From assembly GCA_036971475.1 (NCBI GenBank), contig JBAIZL010000001.1, positions 155,772,044 through 155,836,043 of the forward strand: a stretch of DNA of 64,000 bases. The letters are read 5' to 3'. Shown one piece after another: positions 1 through 13,260 of this stretch. Numbering within the stretch: the first letter of the stretch is position 1; each line of letters begins with the position of its first letter. The notes below the pieces were generated by a model, which was given only the letters and a program-made list of their open reading frames with translations, was not told the origin of the DNA and did not search any database. This DNA is from Prosapia bicincta. Taxonomy: Eukaryota > Arthropoda > Insecta > Hemiptera > Cercopidae. The translations under genes were made by a program, and so were the position numbers.

Positions 1-2099
1 TCGTTAGATTAGTGTTTTGTTGTTATTTAATTAATAAGGTATTAATTAAACAGCCTTGGTCTTTTTGTAAAGCTTCGCCTTCGCTTATGTCCTTGATACT
101 TGTGGCCATTGCTGTTGCTTTTAAATTTACAAGCCTCTTTTTGTTACTTGTCTATTGCTTTTATAATTGTTATTTTCAAACAAGATTTATAACTTGTTAC
201 TACAAATACTAATAGATTAATTAATTTGAAACTAAATTCACTTAAAATCACACCTAACGTGAAATATAAAAGAATAAAAAAATATATTTAATATCTTTAT
301 ATCTTCGAAGAAATTCAAAGGACTTAAGCTTTGACTTAAATAATTAATAAATAGTTCTGCTGATGATTGTAATAAAAAAAATAGACAATTTGCTCTTACT
401 TTCATTTTTAAATTAAAACAAAATTGTTTTTAAAAATATTTGACAATAAAAAAGTAATGTCAAACTTTTTATTTACAAAAAAGTAAAATGTATGGTATGT
501 AGCGCATGTTTAAAAAAATTTATTTTAGCAACTTTTTACTTTGAAAGTTTGAATAAAACTTAAAAGCAAAGTAAAATATTGATTAAAATAAAACCTTCTG
601 AACATGAGTCATATCACATATATTTTCCATGTCACTTTTTTGTTTTCAGATCTTTTTGATACAATTTTTTCTATAGAAAATGAAAGATAGAAGTATTTGG
701 AATTTTTAAATATAATATTGCACTAAATGTTTTGGTAAAAAAGTTTTTATAATTTTGACAATATTTTTCAGTAAAATATGAGTTTTGCTAAAGTATATAC
801 AACTAAAAATTTTAGAAATAATTAAATTAATAAAAAGATTTTAATAAAACTCCTTTATTAAATAGTTTGAGAAAATAGCAATTAATATGCTAAATTGTTG
901 TTTCTATATAAGGTTTTGTGTGAAATATTTTAAAGAAAATGGGTTACATCATTTACATAGGTTGTTTATCAAATGTACACACATTGAATATTTAAATTAC
1001 AATTACAAAAGTGATAGGCAACTATAGGGTATAATTTGATAAGAAAAGGCTTTGCGGTTACCATTTTGTAAATATTAGTAAGCTATGTGTTTAGTACTGC
1101 AGAATGTTAATATAGTTTAGAAAATGGTTTAAGTATTTTTAATTATAAGCAATTAAAAAAAATGTAGTCAAATCTAACTATTTTTGGAAAGTTACCATTT
1201 CTTTTTGTAAATATTCTTTCATTATAAATTGCACAAATTATGTTATATATATATTGTTTTTTATAAGTTTTTTTGGACTTGGTAGATTATTTTAAATTAT
1301 CATGCAAATGACCTAATGTTAAAAATGCAAATATTCAACAATACATCAAAATGTCTTAAAACAAATCTGTTACAGTATTTCTCATTTTTAACAAATATAA
1401 TATTTTGAATATATATACTAATGTATATTAATTGGAGAAAAAAAGGTCTTGCTGATTTATTACTTATATTTTTTAGTTATAATTTTATAAAATTTGGACT
1501 AATTTGAAAAAAATTCATAAAGTATTAATGTAAATATGATCACAATTCGATTCATAAATAAATGTATGACCGTGATGTATGGTTCATAGTGGTATAGAAA
1601 AGTAGTAGTTTTAACCACTCAAATTTGTCTTTTTTGTGAATCATATTGATTTGTGGTAAACATTTTCAACAGGGTAGGTATTTTATGCAATAAGATAATA
1701 TCTTTTCATACGTTTTTTAGTTTTCAATGTTTTATTAGGTTTTTTTGTTTTGCTTAACCAAAATTACTAGCTGTATTTAACTTTGTATTATGAATAGTGA
1801 GCAATTATTTTTGTTATTGAAAATAAATAAAACTGAAATATTTTTTGTTTTCTATTAATTAAAAAAAAAAATTGAAATATTTATTACTTTTTTAAATTAT
1901 AATTCAATAATAATCTTAAAATTGTTTTTAAATAAATCATTTTTATTTACTTTAACCTTTTAGCCTGTGAAATGAATAACAACTTTCCAAAATAATTTTT
2001 GGAAATTTTCATTGCGTATACAAAAATATTTGCTAAATGTTGAGTTTATTTTACAAAAACTAACTAATAAAATATAAAATTGTTAAATGTATACTAAAT
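1..2099. other. AT-rich sequence, no gene seen
   Basis: Very AT-rich with poly-A and poly-T runs. No exon-like frame with splice sites, no repeat pair and no transposon motif was found. Confidence 0.6.
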
Positions 2100-4640
2100 T
2101 TTATCTTGATAAGTTTAGTTTGATTTGGTATCAAATTTATTATGCTAAATGAAATTTCATCTAATAAACCAGTTTGTATTGCCCAGATCACTCTTTCCCT
2201 AGCCCCCAGTTTAATGGCATTTTTTGACTTCATTCCATCGGCTCTGAAATCTCCCTTATCTTCCCCTAATGTTAACTGGTACCTCCAGAATCTCTTGCTG
2301 CAATTTATCTTCACTCTTCTGTATAACATGTCCATGCCATCTTAGATCTTGTGTTATTAATGATATCCTTATTATTTAAAATTCTCTGAATATCGCAATT
2401 TCTTTTTATTTTGTTGATAAAGTTTCTATGATTGATCATCTTATTTTGTTTGAATATCTTTAATTTATAACCACAGCAGGGATTCAACATGTTTCTATGT
2501 CATAGGTACAAACAGGCTTAAACAGAGTTTTGTTCAAATTCATTTTTGTTTTTCTGCTCAGGTATAGCTTTAGATCCATGATCATAAAATATCCATTTTT
2601 TTCTTAGCGTAATTTTCGTTCTATTTCTGGAGTAATTTTATTTTTGCAGTTTTCTGAGCCAAGGTTTGTGACGTTCATGACGTTTATAGCAATAATCAAC
2701 AAGTGTTGGCATAGGCATGTATTTCTCACATTTTAATTATAGTCCCCTTTTTAACAACTTCACGAAAGGCAATATTAAACAGTTCTGCAGTCAATGCATC
2801 ACCTTGCTATACTCCGAAGTAGACACTAAATTCCTATCAGGCGCCCATCTGTTTATCTTTCCACACTGATCAGATAAGATAATATATGTTATCAATTGTC
2901 TAGACTGAGCTCTTTTGAATTAATTCACCAACTATTCTGGTCTTACCAGGGGCTTTATGAATTTGCAGGGAACAGTTAATGACTTCCAGTTCATCTCTTG
3001 TATGTAATTCTATGGCGGGAGTGTTATTAGGTTGTGAGCTCTGATTTTCAAAAAATCGTATCACACTCACAATCATTCTCTTCATTATTTACATCATCAT
3101 AACCATTTCTTGTCATATTCAGGAGGTCTCCAAAATGCTCTGTCCATCTCTTGACTATTGCTACTTTTCCTTCTATCAGTTTGTCGTTTTATCTTTACAA
3201 CCATACACTTTATGCAATTAACTGCCCTGTAAAATTTTCTGCCTTCATTCTCCAAATCAAAGGTTTCAATTCCCTCAATTTTTTCTGTTCACTTCTGCAT
3301 GTCCTATTAGCCTCTCCTCTTAATGTCCAATAATTTTCCTCATTTTGTCTTTATATCTTTAAGAATTTCTTCTGGTCAAGTTTTTTCTTTCCTATCGGTT
3401 TTCTGTATCTATTTAATTATTTTTCAAATTTCTTTTCCCCAATGTTTTGTAACTTATTCACAGAGTGAGTCTTTCACAATTCTCCATTGATCACTGCTCA
3501 TTTTGCTATTCAACCTCTGCTGGTATTTAACTCTCTCACCCTCGCGTTGCAATTTTTCAATGTTCCATCTGGTATGTTTAACACCTTTGGTCTTTCATAC
3601 TCTTGCTACCTTATGTTTAAGTTTCGCTCTAACAAAAAGTGATCAGAACTACAATTCGGACCCCTTATACTCCTTACATCAATGATATTAGATACATGTC
3701 TAGCTGATATAAGATCCATCTGATTAACTGCATCTCTCCCTAGGGCTGACCCCGTTTCCTCAAATACACAATTTTTTTAGAAAATATAGTACTTTGGATT
3801 TAAATGATACCTCTTCGCCTAATGAACAAGTAACATTCCATTTAGTTAGCTGTATTATGCATTGAATTACTCTCAACCTCATCTCTTATCAGGTTTTCTA
3901 TGGTTATTTTGGTACCTTTTCAATCGTTAAAGACCAATTGGTTTTTACAATTTCCCATTCACAAAGAAATCAGTTTTTTGCCAGTCTGTTTTTTATCTTA
4001 AGACCAGTGTATACAACCGTTAAATTTGTTTTATCTGTTCTACCAATTCTTTGCCATCTTGTCTTTCATTGAGGCTATATCAATTGTGAAACTAATTAGT
4101 TCACCAACATCTTGCCTGGTCTCTTCATTGTGTTCACATTACAAGTAGCTAATGAAAGGTCATTTTCTTATAGTTCTTTGGGATTACCTTGTTCTGCTTG
4201 CATTGATATATTGACCAGTTCATTCTCTTTTTTGCTTTTCTGAACAAAATATGTTTTACATAGTTGGGCCTTTAGTTCATTGTTCAACCCCCTAACAGAC
4301 AGGATAACCAAGTTATTTGTTTTCAGGGTTTCCCTAACTTAGTCCAATTGTTTTCACTACAACTAAAGAGCTTGACCTGCCCTAGGCTTGATTTTTGAAG
4401 GTGACCCACTTCTAGTCTTTGGCGATTAAACTCCATTACTGTAAAAGAGATTACAGAGCACTACTTGTTGTATTAGCAGCACTAACATCCAAGTAGGATT
4501 TATGTGGCTTTTGAAAGGTGTCCACCCACTGCTGTAGCATCCCTCTACACCCTGCAGTGCCACCATGGCTGTTTATTCACAGCTACTTACCATATCTGAG
4601 GGGTTTCACTGTCCGCCACCTGTGACTCACCATCTATTTG
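2100..4640 (-). mobile_element. RTE-type non-LTR retrotransposon relic
   Basis: Decayed endonuclease and reverse transcriptase, read on the minus strand. The endonuclease start is near 4160 (LATCNVNTM, compare TWNVRTL). Its catalytic SDH is in [12 protein letters not shown] near 3640. RT motifs follow: IHKAPGKTRIVGELI near 2960 (compare KAPGPDG..E) and a V.QGDALTAELFNIAF motif near 2800. The C-terminal tail is near 2340-2150. Many stops and frame changes make it inactive. Sequence at 4380-4640 is probably the 5' UTR. RTE/BovB-like is the best fit; other clades are possible. Confidence 0.75.
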
Positions 4641-6381
4641 CATTTTTCATAATTTTACTTTAATTATAACAAGCAAGTTATTGTATTAAGTTCAAAGATT
4701 TGCCAATTGTCATGAACAATAAAATCTAGGAACAAATAAAATGTATTTGAAGGTAATAGTTGCAGCCCTATTGCTGAGAGCTATAACAACTAATGTAATA
4801 ATAATGCTTTGAAAATGTTGGAAGTGTGTTTTACATAGCATTCAAACTGGCTAAAGGTTAAAAAAAGTACACAATAACAGTTCAACAGCTGATTGTATTA
4901 GATAACAGATCATAAATTTTAAATAAATATTGAGTTTCCTTAATTAGACCATATAAAATAGTTTTAATTATTGATAGAACTATTAATTACTGAAAAGTTC
5001 TATAATGTCAGAAATTCAAGTCAAGGAAGTGAAAAGGGTTAAATTTTTTTGGTGTAATTTATTTCACAAATTATTTTCAAATATTGGCTATATTGAGTGT
5101 TTAAAATGTCTGCCAAGTCTAGGCAATTGTATTTTGTCACTTTGAAACTCAATAACTTTTCTATGTTGAGTTTCACTGATGATGCTATGCATGTGAAACC
5201 TGAACCTGAGCATGCATGGGCCAGGTATACAGGCTATACCTTTTGTGCGTCTCCCATTGCCAGCTCCCATGTCTTCTTTTTAAAAATGACTGTTGCTGAT
5301 TTCAATAAAAAACAGTATTGTATTCTAAATATTTTTAATGATTTACATTCAATCAAGCATTTGGGGTTAGTATACAAATTTGATTTTTATTAAAGTTTTC
5401 TGTTTCTCTAGACAATGCATTCCAAAGCATTCAGATTGGTCCAAGTAAACAGACCAGTAAATGCAAAGGGGCGTTGAATTTCATAAATGTAGGATAATAT
5501 GTATGATGTTTTCCAGATTCAGAATCTAGAATTTGATCAAATAGGAAATTTTTTATTAGCTTTTATACAATTACAAACCATGCCATTATTGGTTTACACA
5601 GTAATAAGAAATTATATGGCCAAGAAAGGTCAAAGATATGAGAATTACTACCTGTCTTGAATAGTAGGTAATGGGTAACAGGGCAAAAGAAATTATGACC
5701 ACCATTTTCTGTATAGTACACAAACAGAAGGGTAAAATAGAAAACTTAATTTTTTAAAACTACAACCTAAACCAATTCCAAACATTTAAAAAAATAAAGA
5801 TTACAAAAAATATTGCAAAATATCACTTTCCCAATCTGTGTTTTTTCAAGTGGGCATCCATATTAAGTTAATATTATTTTCTTATTGTTTTTCAGTCATA
5901 AAAAAAAACATGAAGGGAGAATAATTTTTATAGTAATAAAAAGGTTTTTGTTAACAGAAATTTTTCTCACATGCCCAGCAATTAATAACTGTTACAAATA
6001 AATAATTTATTATCTGCAAAAGTAAAATATCAATCACTATTCTTTTGGGTCCCTTGGATTATTAACTTCAAAATGAATGTGTAAATGCAGATGGTGTTTT
6101 ATATATTCGATTTCAAGTAAAAATTATTACTTAACAAAACTTTTTTAATTTAGTCTATGCCTAAATTCAGCACTGTATTTCACTAAAGGTGTTTAATAGC
6201 ATGGTGAAGTAATTCCTTTTCCAGAATACATTTCTTTCTTTACCTAGTTCTATTTTATCCCCTTTGTTTAAACTTCATGAACTGATTCATTAAATTGGTT
6301 TTCTGTAGAGAAGATGATTTTATAAAGCATCCAGGTTTCTTTTAAAATATTTTTTCTAATAAATAATACACTTAGCAAAGC
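4641..6381. other. No recognised feature
   Basis: A frame at 5097-5393 is open but has no splice sites or recognisable domain. A moderately GC-richer patch near 5160-5280 may be a decayed repeat. Confidence 0.5.
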
Positions 6382-7012
6382 TCAACCACAAATATTTTTA
6401 TTCTAGTCTTAGTATATTTTGGTTACAAAGTAACCCTCCTCAGAAACATGACAGTACACACTGGCTAACTTTACACAGTTATCTTATTTATAATGAACCA
6501 TATAAATAAGCCAAGTATTTATAAGTCTAGTATTACTGTTTGTATATTAGAGACTAATTATTAAATTTTAGATGTTAATAATGTGAAATTAATTAAAAGT
6601 GTTATTTTTTTTTAACAAAAACTGTTAGTTTTTGAAAGTTTATATATTAGTAAATATAATCCTCAGATTTTATTAAGTTCTGATAGATGCTGTATCAAAA
6701 TTCTATTTTTTATTCAATTTTAAAGTAATTTCATGATTGTTATGTACAATTTTGAGTCGGTTACAATTGCCATGCTTGGTCTTATTTAAAATGTGTGACT
6801 TCTCGCTTTAACTCGAGGGATGTTGCCATGCTTTGTGAAGAGTAGAGGCCACGGTGTTCTGAGTGGGGTGGGGGGGCAAGTAGTTTGGTTCACTATAAAT
6901 GGGGGAACTGTGTAAATTTAGTCAGTATGTAGTATTGTCATGTCTTTGAGGATGGTTACTTTGTAACCAAAATGTACATAAGACTAGAATAACAATATTT
7001 GTGGTTAGAGGT
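6382..7012. mobile_element. Non-autonomous element with about 70-bp terminal inverted repeats
   Basis: The left end CAACCACAAATATTTTTATT and the following TTTTGGTTACAAAGTAACC recur inverted at 6945-7012. The interior holds no coding sequence but has a GC-rich patch near 6800-6890. No transposase is visible, so the superfamily is unknown. Confidence 0.8.
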
Positions 7013-7349
7013 TTGTTGTGTGTATTTATTAAAAATAAACCACAGTAAATTATTCTAAGTAAGTGATGATATTTTTTCTACTTCATAGACTAGTTTCTTT
7101 TTATATTAATAAAACAAAATATTTTAATTTTGTGATTACAATCTTTGTATGCTTTAAATTTGGTTTCTAATGAGAGAATATCCTATGAAAAATATCTATT
7201 TGAAATGAACAATAACATTAAAAATTAAAACAATGTCCCATATGAAACTAATATCCTGGATCAAGCCAATAATTTTAATTCAAACTTAATGGAATTTTAC
7301 TTGTGTTATTTAACTTGTTGAAAAAAATTAACACAATTAAAAATTAAAT

Positions 7350-7570
7350 TCTTGAATTTTGTAGTCCATTACTTTATATCTTATTAATCACTTAAAACAA
7401 TAGTTTATCACTATCCGAACTTTAAATTTTGTAAATTTGTTAAAACTTACTGAGACAGAACGTTTTTGATTGTTACAGTTTTGAAAACACTCTGTCTCAG
7501 TAAGTTTTAACAAATTTACAAAATTTAAAGTTCGGATAGTCATAAACTATTGTTTAAGTGATTCATAAAA
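7350..7570. repeat. Palindromic Penelope terminal repeat (family A)
   Basis: A hairpin with arms TATCCGAACTTTAAATTTTG and its complement, bounded by AATCACTTAAA..AATAG at each end. The same arms flank the Penelope-like element at 57.8-59.4 kb and recur at 55990-56110 and 61110-61240. The flank CTTGAATTTTGTAGTCCATT is shared with those copies. Confidence 0.85.
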
Positions 7571-8597
7571 ATTAAACATAGAAAAGGTTGTATGAATCAG
7601 TAACAGTTACTTTAAAAAAAAGATTCCCAGTTATACCTACATATTTAGTTTATTTTGCTGTTAATTATAACTCAACTTACTTATGCATCTATATGATATG
7701 TAGAATTAGATTTTTAAAAATAATTAAGTCTATCTTAGTTTAATACAATACGATATTAATTCATTGTGATATATTTATTTTTATGAAAAGTACAATATCT
7801 GCTTTTTGTATGTAATGTAGGCTTGTATAAAAGTCTATTTTGCTCTTAGCATATTTAGAGTATAGTAACAGATTAAAGTATAGGTTAGGTTATAGAACAA
7901 TTTTTTTTGTTATTTAAAAATTACTGTTGAAAACATTTAACACATTTTGCTTTGAAATTTGAACAAAATAATTTCAGGCTTTCTTTATTTTTAAAGTTTT
8001 AGTATAGATATCTTTATATAAATGTTGCAAGAATATAAAATTAAAAACTGTAATATTTCTAGATATTGTTGTTATTAGGATCAACTTATTATTTTTTTAT
8101 TGAGATAAACACTTTTGGAATTAAATTTGGAAGCATAAAAAAAGCTTGTATTCAAGGGCATCACCCTCATTGCCATCCATGAGAGTATAAATAGTGATTT
8201 ATACACATATAGTCAACTTCCACATTTTTGAACTATCACAAGGTGAATCAACTTTGCTCATAGGATATTATGAATTAAGTCTTGAACTTGAGATAAATTC
8301 TATTTAATTTCTAAAAGTGTAACTTTCTTAAAAATATCACTCTGTTTATTGTATGAGGACATATATATAAATATATTGCATTCTATTTTTTTCTTGTTAT
8401 TTAAGTCAAATTTGTCTATAAACCTAAATTTTTTTTCCTAAAACAGGAAAAAATTGTGCAATTTGGCATTTTACTTTAAAAAAACTTATTTTTGTTCAAA
8501 TTGTAAACAAAGCAGAATGTACCATAACAGTGACTTTTAGTATTGTAGTAGTAATTGTAATTCAATAAAAATATAGGTTTTTACATTAATTTTGTCA
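7571..8597. other. AT-rich spacer, nothing recognised
   Basis: No coding signal. A slightly GC-richer patch near 8150-8260 is not identifiable. Confidence 0.5.
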
Positions 8598-8790
8598 TTT
8601 TTTTGCTTCTCGGAGACAGTCCGAGTAGAATGCCATCAATGCAATTTGATGTTCCCTCCGTGTCCATTAGATGTTATCTCGAATGTTAGTTTGACTTTAA
8701 AAATAAATTTTGTTGGTTAGAGGAACGAATGAACGATAATTCGACAAGACCGATCTGACACGAAAACGATCGAGATATAACATTGTATGA
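8598..8790. promoter_or_regulatory. CpG-rich patch, possible promoter or exon
   Basis: A second CpG-rich island in AT-rich sequence. On the minus strand an ATG at about 8674 opens a 28-codon frame beginning MDTEGTSNCIDG. On the plus strand acceptor-like AG sites precede short frames. The evidence does not separate a terminal plus-strand exon, a minus-strand first exon, or an untranslated start region. Confidence 0.25.
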
Positions 8791-9513
8791 TATACCTGGA
8801 AGAGTTTCAGTTGTTTAATATGAACATAATACATCTAAATTAATTTAATTTTGTAGTAATTTTCTAAATGAGAATTACTTAAAAATCAATAAAATTAGTA
8901 TGTATGAATGAATGGAATTTCTGAATGTGTATTTATCAGCTTTATGTATGCACTTGTATTTTGTATATCAAAAATGTAAACGGTGTGGAGTTTGTGATAT
9001 GGTACAAAGTTTTTTTATTAAAAATTGTGATTGTTACACAAGTTAAATGGGATATGCCATCTATTTACAGCTATTGTATATACACATTTTGGTTATCAAT
9101 ATTTTCTTTTGTATATAATAATATAAGTAATTTTCTTTGGACCAATATTATTTTATATTTGAAATTGTTTTACATTTCAACTTTACTAACATTTGTTTTT
9201 ATCATTTTCTATAACAAAATTTAAGTTGGCTATTCTAAAATATTCTTTATTCTAGCAAAATTATGTTTAATGTATTTATTGTATATATTGTAATAAAATA
9301 TCTGCTTGTAATATTTATTATTGGTAACAATGACTGAATCAAGTCCTATATATTTTTTTCATAATATCTTGTATTATTTTTTATGATTTATTGTAAACGT
9401 AGTGCCATAGTCAACCTTATACATTCAATAAAAAAGCCATTGTCTTTACTGAGTCTTATTATTCACCAGTCAGTAGTTTATATTTAGAAGTGATTTTAAT
9501 AAAAATATATTTA
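8791..9513. other. AT-rich spacer, nothing recognised
   Basis: The open frame at 8925-9224 is low-complexity and hydrophobic from AT-rich codons only. Several AATAAA hexamers occur (near 9290 and 9428), but no gene can be tied to them. Confidence 0.5.
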
Positions 9514-10560
9514 TAAAGGGTGATTAAAAATATGCAACGGTTTTAATACATCAAACTAAGAGCTTTATTTCAATGAAAAACTAAATTTAAATACATCAAT
9601 ATATTCATCTAACCTTCCAATTTTATGTACGAAAAATGATGTCATGCATGTGTCCTCTACTATGCTGGCACGTAACAACTCTGTCCATGAAATTCACTAT
9701 GACTGCACGACAAGTTTCCACTTCAATTTCATCACAAAGATGAAAGTCACAAGGAATCAAGTCACACAACCTTGGTGGCCATTGATGGTCAAAATTACGA
9801 GTAATGACGCGATCCTAGAACCATTTACGGAGCATTACAATTGTTGTAGCGTGGTAGGTGGGATCATCCTGCTGAAACCACAACTTGTCAATGTCCATTC
9901 CATCTCATCAGGGCACAAAAACTCCTTATTCATCGTACGGTATTGGTCTTCATTTACTGTCACGACTTGTCCTCCCTGATCTTCAAAATAATAAGACCTG
10001 ATAATGCCACCCGACCAAAAGCGGCACCAGACTCTCACTCCCTGTGTATACATTTCCATTTCTTTAATCATAAGAGAGTTTTCTAAACCCCAAATAGGGC
10101 TGTTCTGTTTATGAATAACTCCATTTGAGTGGAATTGCGCTTCATCACTGACGATTTTGTTGGCGAAGCTGTCATCTTACCATATTTTCAATAACCAGTC
10201 AACAAACTGTCGTCTCTCCTGGTGGTTTGCCACTTTCAAATGTTGCATCAACTGAATTTTATAAGGGTGATATTACTGACAAATTTTTCGTACAGAAGAA
10301 CATCTTAAACCCAAATGATGATGAACACAATGTTCTGTTAAGTTCAGCTAGAATAATGTCGTTCATTACTTTTAAGGTCCACTGTTGAACCTGTCTCAAA
10401 GAACTTTTTCATGAGTTTGTGAACTGTTGATTCATTCTGTGCTTCATTATGGCCTAGAGTACTGCGAAGTCGCCTGACAGTAGCCGCATAACTCTCTCCA
10501 CTCTGATAAAATGTTTTAACGATTAATACTCGTTGACTTTTTTACGATTGTCTCCACATA
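9514..10560 (-). mobile_element. Tc1/mariner-superfamily transposase relic
   Basis: On the minus strand an N-terminal helix-turn-helix region is near 10540-10370 (YQSGESYAATVRRLR). It is followed by VRVWCRFWSGGIIRSYYFE and VTVNEDQYRTMNKEFL near 10040-9900. A QQD and a DLIPCDFHL segment follow, where the DDE/D residues are expected. Frameshifts and stops interrupt it. The left end GGGTGATTAAAAATATGCAA may be the terminal repeat; the right end was not found. Confidence 0.75.
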
Positions 10561-10704
10561 GTTTTTCTAATGTAATTAGTGTAAATATGTATAAATATGT
10601 TTTTAAAATTATTTTAGTTTTATACAATCGGCAAGTGAATAATTAATTCTGTGATTATAAGGGGAAGCCTGTAATCAACCGCATAGCATCAGATCATAAG
10701 TAAA

Positions 10705-10722
10705 ATATATATATATATATAT
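10705..10722. repeat. Short (TA)n tract
   Basis: A TA run within AT-rich sequence that follows the mariner relic. Confidence 0.85.
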
Positions 10723-11097
10723 TTAAATTTATTTATTTTACATATTTATTATTCTCAACATAAATAATAAATATTATCATTATTTTTAATTAATAATAAT
10801 TTGTTTAATAAAAATGATTACAAATAATTAATTCAATTTAACGTTTATTAAATTGTTATCAAATAATAAATACTTGATATAATTAGGGATAATTTCCTAA
10901 TTCAATTAAGAAATTAATACCTAATACTAACCTTTAATATTTTTTAATTCTGTTATAATAATACTTATAAATTTATTAAAGTTTATATTCGACAAAATTC
11001 TGTTGCCGCGACCACCAAGTTCGAAAATAATTCATACCTGCTGGGTTGCTTGGAATACAAATCATTTAATACAGAATGGGTTAATGACCTCGTATAA

Positions 11098-11328
11098 CTA
11101 GGAGGGCAAGTTATTTGAATTGAAGGCATTGTGAATGAAGAAAAGTATTACTATGTTTTTAAAGTGTAAAGCACATATAATATATGTTATCATTGCCTGA
11201 AATAAGTTATCTCCTTTTTGTTTAAAAGGAGGAGAAAATTTCAAGTTGTTTCCTTCCAAGACAAACGTCATTACCATAACAAAAAAGCCTAGAATGAACA
11301 AGAGATCACCAATGACGGTTGCCGCTAG
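11098..11328 (-). CDS. Possible exon with a membrane segment
   Basis: After a weak acceptor (TCATTGAG) the frame reads LAATVIGDLLFILGFFVMV and on through a hydrophobic stretch, then a polar FSPPFKQKGDNLFQ segment, ending at a stop at 11098-11100. Phase 0 matches the exon-like frame at 11575-11757. The later part is AT-rich and may be chance. Not recognised as any family. Confidence 0.18.
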   Translation of the reverse strand, partial: LAATVIGDLLFILGFFVMVMTFVLEGNNLKFSPPFKQKGDNLFQAMITYIICALHFKNIVILFFIHNAFNSNNLPS

Positions 11329-11574
11329 CTCAATGACATAGGTAAAATTATTGCAAAATTAAGTTAGGGTATCTTAACTAAGGTAGCTTATAAAACCAAC
11401 AATGTTTTAGAGAATTAGAAGGAAACAGTGAAGTCAAAAAATGGACTTACAGTTTATGTAATATATAAACTACATAACTATAACTTACTAACTCCCTAAG
11501 TTTCAGTATATTAAACCAGCCCAGATGTCGTTTCTCCACAATACCGAGCACTATAGTCATCACATATAGTTTAC

Positions 11575-11757
11575 CTTTTCATTGATTTCTTGTAAAATTT
11601 CATCTAAAGATCTATTATCACTTTCTTCTGCTATACCATTAAAATTGTCCATGTATATTTCTAACCTATTGTTTGTATCATCCTCTGATTTCCTGTTTCC
11701 TTCTTCCAGATATTCATCTCTTATTTCTTCCAGATCCAGTCTTAAAATGGAGATTTC
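11575..11757 (-). CDS. Candidate internal exon, acidic coiled-coil-like peptide
   Basis: A 61-codon frame, open throughout, bounded by an acceptor-like site (TTTATGTATTTAG) and a donor-like AAAAG|GTAAAC, phase 0 at both ends. The peptide is acidic and helix-prone (LDLEEIRDEYLEEGNRK at the start, LDEILQEINEK at the end). I do not recognise the protein. It would belong to a minus-strand gene downstream of mocos. No partner exon is secure; a hydrophobic frame at 11098-11328 is the only nearby candidate in phase. Confidence 0.4.
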
Positions 11758-13077
11758 CTAAATACATAAATGTCATCCTGTGTGACATTTGTTCACTTAT
11801 TTTTTGTGCCTGAAAGAAACAATAAAACGTTAAAAATTGAACTTTTTAAAACATTCCAAGCAATTGCTAAAAATTTCATTTCAACTTACATATTAGGTTT
11901 AAGACTGAACTTTCACCTTGACCAATACTACCTACTACAAAACAGTGTTTTTATGCTACAGTCTAGTCAAAAAATTCTGCATTTTGTTGTAGAAATAATG
12001 CTAAGACCCTTGTAGATGAAAGTACACTGAAGTAAGAAACTATATGGATGAAAATGTCGATCAGCTGAGAAGACATTTAAAAAAAGATACCATAAGTTTT
12101 ACTTATACAAAAACTGGGAGAAAAGTTTTTGGATTAACAGAAGTGCATTCATAAAAAATGTATTCCTATGAAAAAAAACCTTTATGTGGAGATTCTAAGA
12201 CAGTTAAAAGATGCAATTACCCTTTCATTAAAATGATCCGTAAAATATATATATTTTTTTCAAAACTAATTCGCCACATCACTCCCAGATTATGAAACAG
12301 TATCTTATGAAAAATAATGTTCCTACGCTGAAGACTACCTATTCTATCACACTAGCACCAGCAGGTTTTCAACTGGTTATTCCAGAGTGGAAAATATGAT
12401 GACACAGTTGTGAGTAGTGACATACCCAACTGGTTTTTGGGGCAGCCAAACAAATATTTTTTCTCTACCCCTAAGAGGGGTAAAATGAAAATAAAAACAA
12501 TTCGTAAATTTTTCAATAAACTCTCAGACTACACAAACTTAATATCTTAAATTCATATTAATTCATTAAAACAACCCTATCCATTTCTATACTAGTCTAT
12601 AAACTCCACTTTATATAACAATTTTTATTATGCTCTATTATATGTGACCCTTTTTAGATTTTATTGAAGCGAACTCGTGTAGTCTACTGTTGGAGTGAAA
12701 TTTAAGTAATTCATGACACTTTCAATTGATGTAATTGCTAATATAGTTAGTCTCTCCTTTCCCTAGTAGAACGTAAATATTCTTTTATAATGTTTAGCTC
12801 AAAAAACTATATTTCACATGACAATACAGACACTGATAATCTCAGAAGAAGTCTAAGTGATATATGCTCCCAATCCCATTGCAGACATGTAAAGAAGCAT
12901 ATCTTTAGAATTCGTCAAGTCGAGATCTTTTTCATTGGATTTTTATCACTTTTCCAATGTCTTTTGTGTGTCAAGAAAAAAAATTGGTCCTGGGACAATG
13001 CTAACAAAAGTGAAAATGTTTATAGGCACGTCTACAGAAATTTTTACTAAATTTTTGTTCGTAACTCTCAATAGTGT
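11758..13077. other. No secure feature
   Basis: Frames at 11770-12015 and 12790-13050 lack splice sites and known domains. An inverted pair AACTCTCA/TGAGAGTT near 13057-13097 is a short hairpin. Confidence 0.5.
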
Positions 13078-13260
13078 TACTCTGAGAGTTACGATCTGAG
13101 TTGACAATGTGACACATCTCGCAAAACAACCATCCTCAACAAATATAAGTAAATGCTACAATAGGCAAGGTGTAAAATATTTAATGTGTTTTAGTGAAAA
13201 CTATTAGCTTACATGAAGATGGAATCAACAAATAAGAAATTTTGAATTGAGAAAAACTTT
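13078..13260 (+). repeat. Penelope terminal repeat, family B, solo copy
   Basis: Shares CCTCAACAAATATAAGTAA, GCTAC.ATAGGCAAG, TTTAGTGAAAACTA and GAAGATGGAATCAACAAATA with the tail of the Penelope-like element at 29.9-30.5 kb. Coding sequence is absent. Confidence 0.75.

Noticed and set aside
5097..5393. 98-codon plus-strand frame
   Set aside because: No recognisable domain, no splice sites and no supporting context. It may be part of an old repeat.
8925..9224. 99-codon plus-strand hydrophobic frame
   Set aside because: Composition follows from AT-rich codons (Phe, Ile, Tyr, Leu). No domain or start context.
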